Source: Allobosea sp. TND4EK4
Lineage (GTDB): Bacteria > Pseudomonadota > Alphaproteobacteria > Rhizobiales > Beijerinckiaceae
Reading direction: 5' to 3'
Assembly (NCBI RefSeq): GCF_900156025.1
Contig: NZ_FTMO01000005.1
Location: 62,001 to 126,000, forward strand
DNA: 64,000 bases
The position numbers were made by a program, and so were the translations under genes. Shown here piece by piece: positions 19,997 to 27,929 of the stretch. Within the stretch, counting starts at the first letter, position 1. Every line of letters starts with the position of its first letter. The notes below the pieces were generated by a model. That model saw nothing but the letters and a program-made list of their open reading frames with translations. It was not told the DNA's origin and ran no database searches.

Positions 19997-20145
19997 CGCG
20001 GCTCCGCTGCGGCACCCGGCGGCAAGGCCGCGTCAGGCTCCATAGACCGCGAATGCTGACAGGCCGCTAACGCATCCGCTTACCGAGCGCTCGGGGCCCA
20101 TCGGCGCCACGGGACCACACCCATGGCAGAGCGGCTTCCGAGCCC

Positions 20146-20763
20146 TCAGGCCACCGGCAGCGGCAAGGCGACTTGTGCCGCCGGCCGCGCCATGAGCGTC
20201 GCATACCACCGCTCGACCGACGGCCGCGCGATCCGCTCGACCGGCATGTTGAGCCAGCGATGGGCGCCGCAGCCGACCGTGATGTCGGCGACGCCGAAAC
20301 GCTCGCCGCCGAGAAAGGGCCGGTCGGCGAGCTGGTCTTCGAGGATCGCGATCTTGGCCTCGGCGCGCGCGACCGCCGCCGCGATCTGCGCGGGCTCGGT
20401 ATAGCCCGGCAGCTTGCGGACAGTGCCGAACAGCACTGGCGCCATCGCCGGCTGCAATTCGGAGAGCATCCAGTCCATCCAGCGCTCGGCCTGCGCCCGG
20501 CCGACCGGATCGGCGTCGATCAGCCCCTCGCCGTAGCGGGCGGCAAGATAGCGTACGATGGTGTTCGATTCCCACAAGGTGACGTCGCCGTCGCGCAGCA
20601 CCGGGATCTGCCGGTTGGGGTTCATCGCGCCATAGTCCGGCGTGTCGAGCCCTCCGAACGGACCGCCGACATCGATGCGCTCGAACGCCTGCCCGACTTC
20701 GCCGGCAGCCCAGACCGCCTTCTGCACGTTGACCGAGCTCAGCCGGCCCCAGATCGTCAGCAT
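20146..20763 (-). CDS. Glutathione S-transferase family protein
   Basis: A 205-residue GST. The N-terminal thioredoxin-like domain has SSVNVQK (9-15, Ser likely contacting the glutathione thiol), the cis-proline in QIPVL (Pro54) and ESN (65-67) for the gamma-glutamyl group. The C-terminal helical domain starts near 85 and has the FGVADITVG capping motif. It follows pccA by 13 bases on the same strand and is probably co-transcribed. The physiological substrate is unknown; a role in handling reactive enoyl- or acyl-CoA derived products would be guesswork. Confidence 0.85.
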   Translation of the reverse strand: MLTIWGRLSSVNVQKAVWAAGEVGQAFERIDVGGPFGGLDTPDYGAMNPNRQIPVLRDGDVTLWESNTIVRYLAARYGEGLIDADPVGRAQAERWMDWMLSELQPAMAPVLFGTVRKLPGYTEPAQIAAAVARAEAKIAILEDQLADRPFLGGERFGVADITVGCGAHRWLNMPVERIARPSVERWYATLMARPAAQVALPLPVA

Positions 20764-20776
20764 CGGCGTCTCCCGC

Positions 20777-22777
20777 TCACGCGAATTCCATGATCACGGC
20801 ATCGACGGCCAGCGAATCACCTTCCTTGGCGAGAATCTTGGCGATCGTCACGTCCTTCTCGGCGCGCAGCACGTTTTCCATCTTCATCGCCTCGACCATG
20901 GCCAGCGGCTCGCCGGCCTTGACCTCCTGGCCTTGGGTGACCGCGATCGACTTCACCAGCCCCGGCATCGGGCAGAGCAGCACCTTGCCCGTGTCAGCTG
21001 CGGCCTTCTCCGGCATCAGCGCGGCGAGCTCGGCTTCGCGCGGCGTGTAGACCCGCGCCTGCGCATAGGCGCCGGCATGGCCGAGCGAGACGCCGTTGAG
21101 AATCGGCCGCACCTGCGCTGCCACCTTCACCCCGTCCAGCGCGCCGTGCCAGACCGGCTCGCCCGGCACCCAGTCGCTGACGACGCTGATACTGCGCTCC
21201 GACAAGGCGACGGTGATCGCTTCGCCCTGCTCCGTGACCTCGCCCTCGAAGCGCTGCCCAGCGAGCTGGACGACGCGCTGGCGGTCGAAGGCGACCCTGC
21301 GCCAGCCCTCCATCTGCGCCGAGACGTTGCGCTTGCGCTGGTTCATCCGGTGGTCGCAGGCGATGGCGATCGCCGCCATGCGCAGCGCCGTCTCGCCCTG
21401 CGGCGCCGGCAGCGAGAAGCCCTCCGGAAACTCCTCCGCGATGAAGCCGGTCGAGAGGTTTCCGGCGATCCAGCGTGGATGCTGCATCACCGCTGCGACG
21501 AAGGGGATGTTGTGGCGGATGCCGTCGATGGCGAAGGCATCGAGCGCGCGCGACTGCGCCTTGATCGCCGCCTCGCGCGTCGGGGCATGGGTCACGAGCT
21601 TGGCGATCATCGGGTCGTAATAGATCGAGATCTCGCCGCCCTCGAAGACGCCGGTGTCGTTGCGCACCATCGCCTCGCCATCCGGCCCCTCGCTCGGCGG
21701 GCGGTAGGTGACCAGCCGCCCGGTCGAGGGCAGGAAGTTGCGGGTCGGATCCTCGGCATAGACCCTGGATTCGACCGCCCAGCCGTCGAGCTTCACATCC
21801 TCCTGCCGGATGGCGAGCGTCTCGCCATAGGCGACGCGGATCATCTGCTCGACGAGGTCGATGCCGGTGATCATCTCCGTCACCGGGTGCTCGACCTGGA
21901 GGCGGGTGTTCATCTCGAGGAAATAGAAGGACTTGTCCTGCCCGGCGACGAACTCGACCGTGCCGGCGGAATCGTAGTTGACCGCCTTGGCCAGCGCGAC
22001 CGCCTGCTCGCCCATCGTCCTGCGGGTGGCCTCGTCGAGCAGTGGGGAAGGCGCCTCCTCCAGCACCTTCTGGTTGCGGCGCTGGATCGAGCATTCGCGC
22101 TCGCCGAGATAGATGACGTTGCCGTGCTTGTCGCCGAGGACCTGGATCTCGATATGGCGCGGATCGACGATGAACTTCTCGACGAAGACCCGGTCGTCGC
22201 CGAAGGACGACGCCGCTTCCGACTTCGCCCGCGCGAAGCCTTCTGCCACCTCGCCCGAAGAATGGGCGATGCGCATGCCCTTGCCACCGCCACCGGCCGA
22301 GGCCTTGATCATCACCGGATAGCCGATCTCATCGGCGATCGTGACGGCGTGCTCCGGGCTCTCGATGATGCCGAGGAAGCCCGGCACGGTCGAAACCTTG
22401 GCTGCGGCAGCCGCCTTCTTCGATTCGATCTTGTCGCCCATCGCGGCGATGGCGCCGGGATTGGGACCGATGAAGACGATGCCGTTATCCTTCAGCGCCT
22501 GGGCGAACGCCTCGCGCTCGGAGAGGAAGCCGTAGCCCGGATGAACGGCCTGCGCGCCCGTCTGCTTGCAGGCGGCGACGATCTTGTCGATCTGGAGATA
22601 GGATTCAGCGGCGGGCGCGGCGCCGATATGCACCGCTTCGTCGGCCATCTCGACATGCAGCGCGTCGCGGTCCGCGTCGGAATAGACGGCGACCGTCTGG
22701 ATGCCCATGCGCCGTGCCGTCTTGATGACCCGGCAGGCGATCTCGCCCCGGTTCGCGATCAGGATCTTCGTGAACAT
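20777..22777 (-). CDS. pccA: Propionyl-CoA carboxylase, biotin-containing alpha subunit
   Basis: A 666-residue acyl-CoA carboxylase alpha subunit. The biotin carboxylase domain starts FTKILIANRGEIACRV, with glycine loop GGGGKGM at 162-168 and FLEMNTRLQVEHPVTE near 290. A linker BT domain follows, then the biotinyl domain with EAMKMEN, biotinylated Lys632. It is predicted to carboxylate propionyl-CoA together with PccB, which is not in the window. PCC rather than MCC is inferred from the ERECSIQRRNQKV and RNFLPSTGRLVTY segments and from the separate MCC pair. ATG 22777 begins at the family N-terminus; the frame is open to 22831. Confidence 0.88.
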   Translation of the reverse strand: MFTKILIANRGEIACRVIKTARRMGIQTVAVYSDADRDALHVEMADEAVHIGAAPAAESYLQIDKIVAACKQTGAQAVHPGYGFLSEREAFAQALKDNGIVFIGPNPGAIAAMGDKIESKKAAAAAKVSTVPGFLGIIESPEHAVTIADEIGYPVMIKASAGGGGKGMRIAHSSGEVAEGFARAKSEAASSFGDDRVFVEKFIVDPRHIEIQVLGDKHGNVIYLGERECSIQRRNQKVLEEAPSPLLDEATRRTMGEQAVALAKAVNYDSAGTVEFVAGQDKSFYFLEMNTRLQVEHPVTEMITGIDLVEQMIRVAYGETLAIRQEDVKLDGWAVESRVYAEDPTRNFLPSTGRLVTYRPPSEGPDGEAMVRNDTGVFEGGEISIYYDPMIAKLVTHAPTREAAIKAQSRALDAFAIDGIRHNIPFVAAVMQHPRWIAGNLSTGFIAEEFPEGFSLPAPQGETALRMAAIAIACDHRMNQRKRNVSAQMEGWRRVAFDRQRVVQLAGQRFEGEVTEQGEAITVALSERSISVVSDWVPGEPVWHGALDGVKVAAQVRPILNGVSLGHAGAYAQARVYTPREAELAALMPEKAAADTGKVLLCPMPGLVKSIAVTQGQEVKAGEPLAMVEAMKMENVLRAEKDVTIAKILAKEGDSLAVDAVIMEFA

Positions 22778-22912
22778 GGGCGGCGGCCCCCGGCTTCGAC
22801 CACATTGGAATAGCCGGGGTGTATGGGACACAGCAACCGGCGTCCACCGATGCGAAAGTCGTGGCCTCGCCTTTCCGATGTGCAGCGATGCGCAGATCGG
22901 GAAAGCGGCGGC

Positions 22913-23350
22913 TCAGCTCGCCAGCAGCATCCGCTGGGCGGAGGCGGCGACGGACTGGCCCGCGCCCTTGGCGAAGGCGAAGGCAAGGAGGGTCTCGTCG
23001 CAATGCTCGGCCTCGCGAGCGATCTCGAAGGCGATGCGCTGGGCCGTCGCCGTGGGCCCCTCGCCGACCGACAGCGTCGCGACCAGCCAATGCGCCTTGT
23101 CGCGATCGATCACGCCGGTCGGACGGTTCTCCCAGACCGCGAAGTCGACGACGAGCGCCACCAGATAATCCGAAAACGCAGCGCAGGCCTTCGGCACGGC
23201 ACGGTCGAGGGCAATCAGCACATCCACCATGTCGCGTGTCATCACGGTGTCGCTCAAGATGTCATGCTGGAGAAGCTTGACGTCCTGATCGTCGATCGCG
23301 TGACAATCCATCACGCGATCGACGAATTCACGAAGCTCATGTCCCATCAT
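22913..23350 (-). CDS. Hypothetical cytoplasmic protein (145 aa)
   Basis: A 145-residue mostly helical, acidic protein without signal peptide or membrane segment. It opens MMGHELREFVDRVMD and contains a hydrophobic helix (FSDYLVALVVDFAVW, about 59-73) and an Ala-rich C-terminal helix (AFAKGAGQSVAASAQRMLL). I do not recognise a family. The two ATGs at the start are adjacent, and AGAGGTG lies about ten bases upstream. It sits 135 bases before pccA in the same direction. The upstream region holds a perfect-looking inverted repeat, so it may be separately regulated. Confidence 0.6.
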   Translation of the reverse strand: MMGHELREFVDRVMDCHAIDDQDVKLLQHDILSDTVMTRDMVDVLIALDRAVPKACAAFSDYLVALVVDFAVWENRPTGVIDRDKAHWLVATLSVGEGPTATAQRIAFEIAREAEHCDETLLAFAFAKGAGQSVAASAQRMLLAS

Positions 23351-23666
23351 CTTCGCACCTCTGTCCGGCGTTGTTTTGTGCCGGTGTTTCCCTGTTGTGG
23401 GAACACCATGAACCCGCGCCGGGCAGTAGGTGGTTAACGCGCAAAGCTGAACGGTTATTCAGGTTAAACGGTCCTGAGTCGATGTGGTTGCGGGGATATT
23501 ACCGCGCAGGCCGTAGGCAGACACCGGGCGACGGCCCGCACGGGCGGGCCGATCGCGCGCGCCACTCGGAAGACCTCGTGCCGAGCCAGAAAGCGGGTGG
23601 CGGATCGGGGCCGCCGCCGAGCTTATCGCATCCTGTCGTTTCCAAAAGCCGCCGAGCGAGCCAGCC
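23351..23666. other. Intergenic region between two divergent genes, with an inverted repeat
   Basis: A 316-base gap. At 23383-23407, GGTGTTTCCC and GGGAACACC face each other across TGTTGT, pairing except for one extra T; it could be an operator or a leader hairpin of the hypothetical gene to the left. A GC-rich inverted stretch lies near 23525-23552. I see no convincing promoter boxes for the MFS gene and no missed coding sequence. Confidence 0.45.
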
Positions 23667-24902
23667 ATGACCTCCCCCGCCCCGACCGCTCTGCCACCGG
23701 CCTTCCGCCGCATCGGCTGGTCCAATCTTGCCGCCCAGTTTTCCGAACAGATCGCGCTCGCGGCGGCGCCGCTGGCCGCCGTGCTCCTTCTTGGTGCGGG
23801 GGCGGCGGAAACCGGTTGGCTCCAGACCGCGCAGACCCTGCCGTTCCTGCTGCTCTCGATCCCCGCGGGGCTCGCTGTCGATCGCATGTCGCGGCGAGGG
23901 CTCATGGTCGGGGCGGAGGCAATCCGCGCTCTTTCGCTGCTCGCGATCCTGGCGTTGCTGGGCCTCGGCAACCTGTCCATGCCCTGGCTCGCGGCACTCG
24001 GCTTCCTCGGCGCGATCGGCACGGTCGTCTACAGCGTCGCGGCGCCCGCCCTTCTGCCGACACTCGTGCCACGCGCCCAGCTGGCCGCGGCCAACCGCTG
24101 GCTCGAGCTCGCCCGCAGCACCGCCTATGCCGGCGGGCCGGCGCTCGGCGGCGCCCTCGTCGGCTGGACCGGGGCACCGGCTGCCTATTCGCTGGCGACG
24201 ACGCTGTCCGTCCTCGCGGTCATGCTGCTGGCGGGTCTGCCGCGAGAGCCCGCACAGCCCCATGCCAGGCGAAAGCTCGTGCATGACATCGCGGAGGGCG
24301 CCCGCTTCGTCGCAGGCCATGCGCTGCTGCGGCCGATCGTGCTGACCGCGATCCTCTTCAACACCGGCTGGTTCGTGCTGCAGGCCGTCTATGTCGCCTA
24401 TGCCGTGCAGCACCTGGACATGAGCGCGACCGAGGTCGGTGTCTCGCTCGGCATCTATGGCGGCGGGATGGTACTCGGCGCCTTGGGCGCGCCCCTGCTC
24501 GCGTCCCGCATCTCCTTTGGTACGACGATCGCGATCGGCCCCCTCGCCGCCCTCTGCGCGGCAAGCGCGATGGCGCTGACGATCCATTGGCCGAGCCCGG
24601 CGCTCGCCTATCTCGGCTTCTTCCTGTTCGGGGCCGGCCCCGTGCTCTGGTCGATCACCACGATGACGCTGCGCCAGGCGGTGACACCATCGGGCATGCT
24701 CGGGCGGGTGTCCGCCTTGATCATGACCGCAACCTTCGGCACTCGCCCGCTCGGGGCCGCGATCGGCGCCCTGGTCGCCCAGCGCTTCGGCGCACCGGCA
24801 TGCCTGCTGGTATCCCTCGCCGGCTTCGCGGCCCAGTTCCTCGTCATCATGGCCTCCAGGGTGCCGCAGCTCCGCGCAGTGCCCGACGCGGAGCCGGCGT
24901 GA
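23667..24902 (+). CDS. MFS transporter (EntS/DHA3-like)
   Basis: A 411-residue, 12-helix major facilitator protein. The motif-A loop between helices 2 and 3 reads AGLAVDRMSRRGLM, and the second half repeats the arrangement after a cytoplasmic loop around 195-215. It resembles the DHA3 drug/siderophore exporter branch (EntS-like), for which FRRIGWSNLAAQFSEQIALAAAPL is a typical helix-1 opening (described here as residues 13-36). Export of a small hydrophobic molecule by proton antiport is expected. No siderophore or drug genes are nearby, so the substrate is open. Confidence 0.82.
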   Translation: MTSPAPTALPPAFRRIGWSNLAAQFSEQIALAAAPLAAVLLLGAGAAETGWLQTAQTLPFLLLSIPAGLAVDRMSRRGLMVGAEAIRALSLLAILALLGLGNLSMPWLAALGFLGAIGTVVYSVAAPALLPTLVPRAQLAAANRWLELARSTAYAGGPALGGALVGWTGAPAAYSLATTLSVLAVMLLAGLPREPAQPHARRKLVHDIAEGARFVAGHALLRPIVLTAILFNTGWFVLQAVYVAYAVQHLDMSATEVGVSLGIYGGGMVLGALGAPLLASRISFGTTIAIGPLAALCAASAMALTIHWPSPALAYLGFFLFGAGPVLWSITTMTLRQAVTPSGMLGRVSALIMTATFGTRPLGAAIGALVAQRFGAPACLLVSLAGFAAQFLVIMASRVPQLRAVPDAEPA

Positions 24903-24939
24903 CAGCCCGCCAGCATCCGGAACCCGGCGGGAATGGACG

Positions 24940-25611
24940 TCAGTCGGTACCGGCCATGCCCAGCGCTGCCGGCAGCTCATCCATCCGCTGCAGCACATGC
25001 CGCGCGCCGAGCGCGACCAGGCTCGCCGCCGGCTGGAAGCCCCAGGACACCGCGACCGGGACCGCTCCGGCGGCAACCGCCATCTCGATGTCGAAGGAGC
25101 TGTCACCAACCATCGCCGTGCGCTCCGGCGAGGCGCCAGCCGCCGCCATCGCGTTCAGGATCATGCCGGGGTGCGGCTTGGACGGAGCATCGTCGGCTGA
25201 TTGCACGACATGGAAGAGGTCCTCCCAGCCATGCCGCGCCACGATGAACTCCGCTCCCTTCCGCGACTTGCCGGTCGCGATACCGAGCTTCACGCCCGGC
25301 ATTGCCCGGAGCGCCGCCATCGTCTCGGCCACTCCGGGAAAAAGCGGCTCATCCAGTGACGGGTCGGTCAGGGCCTGCTGACGCATCGCGGTGAACACCT
25401 CGCGATAGGTCTGCGTGAGCCTGTCGTCCGGGACCTCCAGCCCCGCAAGACGGGCCAGCGCGATATCGAGCGAGAGCCCGACGATGCCCAGCCCCGCCTC
25501 GCGGCCCGGATGCGGAATGCCGCAGCGTCCGAAGGTCTCGTATTGCGCACCGAGGATGATCGCCTCGGAGTTGATCAGCGTGCCGTCGAGATCGAAGATG
25601 ATGAGGTCCAT
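24940..25611 (-). CDS. HAD-IA family phosphatase
   Basis: A 223-residue HAD hydrolase. Motif I FDLDGTL (6-12) has the nucleophile Asp7 and acid Asp9, motif II is GIATGKS near 109-115, motif III Lys lies in SKPHPGMI, and motif IV is MVGDSSFDIEMA. A helical cap is inserted after motif I. It resembles phosphoglycolate phosphatases, so it probably dephosphorylates a small metabolite. In Rhizobiales a HAD-IA gene commonly follows the rarA - RluC/RluD-type pseudouridine synthase genes, as here with one intervening gene. Confidence 0.87.
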   Translation of the reverse strand: MDLIIFDLDGTLINSEAIILGAQYETFGRCGIPHPGREAGLGIVGLSLDIALARLAGLEVPDDRLTQTYREVFTAMRQQALTDPSLDEPLFPGVAETMAALRAMPGVKLGIATGKSRKGAEFIVARHGWEDLFHVVQSADDAPSKPHPGMILNAMAAAGASPERTAMVGDSSFDIEMAVAAGAVPVAVSWGFQPAASLVALGARHVLQRMDELPAALGMAGTD

Positions 25612-25699
25612 GCCGGCGCTTTAACCCGAACCTCGCGGCTCGGCCACCTCCGCATCGGCATGACGCCCTCCCATCCCCGCCTCGGCCGATCTCGCCGGC

Positions 25700-26218
25700 T
25701 CAGCCCCTGCCGTCGCGCGCACAGGCCTCGACGGCCTTGCGCAGATCCGTCCCGTCGAGCCCCTTGGCGCGCGCGTCCTTGCGGCACTCGGCCCGCTGCG
25801 CGAGGTCCGGACGCTTGCCGTTGAAGCAGGCCGTCAGCGCCGCGACGCGCTCCGATCCCTGCAGCCCCCGGCCATCGACCTCGTCCTTGCAAAGCTTCCG
25901 CGCCGCGACCGCGGTCGGCTTGCCGTCCCGCGTCAGGCCGTCCTTGGCGTAGAGCTGCACGCCCGGAAACTTGCCCTCCATGCACAGCCGCATCGCGGCC
26001 CGCAGGTCGTCACCGGAGAGCGCGACGTTCTCGGAAAGGCAATCCTGCCGGGCCTTGGCCCGCTCGGCGCGAGGAATCGGCCCTTCGGCCATCGGGGCCG
26101 CCGGAGCAGCCTGCGCCGCGATGGCGGCGGGCGCCGGCTTCGGCGCCGAGGCGCCTTGCGCCTGGGCCGCCCCGGCCAGCATCAGACACGACATGGATGC
26201 GATAACGATGGAACGCAT
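25700..26218 (-). CDS. PsiF-repeat-like secreted protein
   Basis: A 172-residue exported protein. The signal peptide covers the first ~20 residues (MRSIVIASMSCLMLAGAAQAQ, cut after AQA), followed by an Ala/Pro linker to about 45. The rest has three repeats of a Cys-centred motif, each with R-x-Cys, L-x-G-x-x-hydrophobic-R and a Cys or Ala end: RQDCLSEN...LCMEG, RKLCKDEV...TACFNG and RAECRKDA...EACARD. That is the pattern of PsiF repeats (phosphate-starvation inducible protein F family, unknown function). The ATG at 26218 has GGGAGGG five bases upstream. Confidence 0.75.
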   Translation of the reverse strand: MRSIVIASMSCLMLAGAAQAQGASAPKPAPAAIAAQAAPAAPMAEGPIPRAERAKARQDCLSENVALSGDDLRAAMRLCMEGKFPGVQLYAKDGLTRDGKPTAVAARKLCKDEVDGRGLQGSERVAALTACFNGKRPDLAQRAECRKDARAKGLDGTDLRKAVEACARDGRG

Positions 26219-26308
26219 GAGACCCTCCCTGCCCAAAAGAGAACATAGTTAGAACAGAATTGAATCTGTTCCGCAACTGTTCTCATACGGGCCGGCGAGG
26301 ATTCGCCT

Positions 26309-27553
26309 CTACTCGTCCGGGGCCTCGACGATGGGATCGTAAGGCGCGTCGTCGAAGCCGAGCAGGTTCCAGCTCTGGCGCATATGTGGCGGCAACGGCG
26401 CGCTGACGTCGATCGTGCCCTTGCCGCGCGGATGCGGCACGACGATGCGCCGCGCCAGCAGATGCAGCTTGTTCTGGATGCCGCCGGGCAGCTCCCAGTT
26501 CTGGATGTTGAAATATTTCGGGTCGCCGACGATCGGATGGCCGATATGGGCCGCATGGGCGCGCAGCTGGTGGGTGCGCCCCGTCACCGGCTTCAGCGAG
26601 AGCCAGCCGAGCTTCTGTGCCGCCGTCTCGACCACGGCGTAATAGGTCACCGCATGCATGGCGCCGTCCTCGCCATGCTGGGCCACCGCCATGCGCTGGT
26701 CGCCGTCATAGGCCTCCTCCCGCGCGAGATAGGTGGAGATGCGTCCCTGCTTGACGCGGGGCACGCCGGCGACGAGAGCCCAATAGACCTTGCGGGCCGA
26801 TCGCGAGCGGAAGGTCTTGGCCAGCGTCGCTGCAGCAAAACGCGACTTGGCGATGACGAGGCAACCTGCCGTATCCTTGTCGAGCCGATGGACGAGACGC
26901 GGCTTCTGCCCGTCCTTGTCGGTCAGCGCTGACAGCATCTGGTCGACATGGCGGGTCGTGCCCGATCCGCCCTGCACCGCCAGCCCCGCCGGCTTGTTGA
27001 GGACCATGACGTCGTCGTCCTCATAGAGCGTGATCGAGTGCAGGAAGCCGATCGTGTCGGCATCGGCCTTGTGGGAGCGCGGCCGCTCCGCCTGCTGCTC
27101 GAGCTTGAGCGGCGGGATGCGCACGGTCTGGCCTTCGGCGAGCCGGTCCTTGCTGTCGGCGCGCTTGCCATCGACGCGCAGCTCGCCCTTCCGGACGATG
27201 CGCTGGATGTGGCTGAAGGAGAGCTGCGGAAACCGGGTTTCGAGGAAGCGGTCGATCCGCATCTCGTTCTCGTCCGCCGTCACCACGAGCTGCTGAACGC
27301 CGGTCGCGAGAACCTGGGAGGCCTCGGCCTTCACCTCGGCGCGCGTGCGCTTGGGCGCCTCCGTGGCCCGTTCCGGGCGCGGAGCGCGAACCGGCTTCTC
27401 GCCGGCGACAATGGAGATGGCGCCTGGCTTCTTGCGCGCGGCGGCCTGCCGGCGCGCGTCATGGCTCGGCCGTTTGCCGCGCGGCGCATCCGCGACGGGC
27501 GCCCGGCCCTTGCGAGGGCCGTTGCCGCCCCTGCCTGTTCGATTGCTGGTCAT
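26309..27553 (-). CDS. RluC/RluD-type 23S rRNA pseudouridine synthase
   Basis: A 414-residue RluA-family enzyme. Residues 1-85 form a very basic, disordered extension, an S4 RNA-binding domain lies at about 95-145, and the catalytic domain starts near 175, with HRLDKDTAG (catalytic Asp225), RSRSARKVYWALV and GRTHQLRAHAAHIG. It isomerises uridines in 23S rRNA. RluC-type (helix 35/90) is my preference because of the S4 domain and RTHQLRVH-like motif, but RluD is possible. The start at 27553 (ATG) is taken over GTG 27586. The basic tail is longer than in enterobacterial RluC. Confidence 0.88.
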   Translation of the reverse strand: MTSNRTGRGGNGPRKGRAPVADAPRGKRPSHDARRQAAARKKPGAISIVAGEKPVRAPRPERATEAPKRTRAEVKAEASQVLATGVQQLVVTADENEMRIDRFLETRFPQLSFSHIQRIVRKGELRVDGKRADSKDRLAEGQTVRIPPLKLEQQAERPRSHKADADTIGFLHSITLYEDDDVMVLNKPAGLAVQGGSGTTRHVDQMLSALTDKDGQKPRLVHRLDKDTAGCLVIAKSRFAAATLAKTFRSRSARKVYWALVAGVPRVKQGRISTYLAREEAYDGDQRMAVAQHGEDGAMHAVTYYAVVETAAQKLGWLSLKPVTGRTHQLRAHAAHIGHPIVGDPKYFNIQNWELPGGIQNKLHLLARRIVVPHPRGKGTIDVSAPLPPHMRQSWNLLGFDDAPYDPIVEAPDE

Positions 27554-27601
27554 GGCGTCGGCATAGAATGGCGGCGCGCCGCGCACAAACGAAATCCGCC
27601 G

Positions 27602-27775
27602 TCAGCGCCCCCGCCGCAGCCGGGGGACCACATAGAGTTCCACGGCAATGGTCAGCACCACGAAGACCAGCGCGATCGCAAACGCGATCACCCAATAGGC
27701 GACGTCGTCGGGCGAGACGAACCAGCCGGCGATCAGTGAGGGAACGATCAGCAGGAGACGTGCCAGCAGGGCCAT
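27602..27775 (-). CDS. Small hydrophobic membrane protein (57 aa)
   Basis: A 57-residue protein with two membrane helices, about 3-18 (LLARLLLIVPSLIAGW) and 27-48 (AYWVIAFAIALVFVVLTIAV), separated by a short loop SPDDV, with a basic C-terminus PRLRRGR. No family is recognised. It ends 48 bases before the pseudouridine synthase start on the same strand. In related genomes a small membrane protein such as CrcB can sit beside this rRNA-modification gene, but this one is too short and lacks CrcB motifs. An ATG at 27811 would add 12 residues. Confidence 0.5.
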   Translation of the reverse strand: MALLARLLLIVPSLIAGWFVSPDDVAYWVIAFAIALVFVVLTIAVELYVVPRLRRGR

Positions 27776-27929
27776 GACCGGGTTCCACGAGAGCGGCGGA
27801 TGAAAAGCCATCCTATGCCGGCCCGCGCCCGACCGGAACGACTTTGATGTCGGAATGCCGCGCTCACCTCGCCTCTGCATGGCGTCCGCGCCCTTGCGGG
27901 CGGGCGATGAAGCTGAAAGGTGTAGCCTC

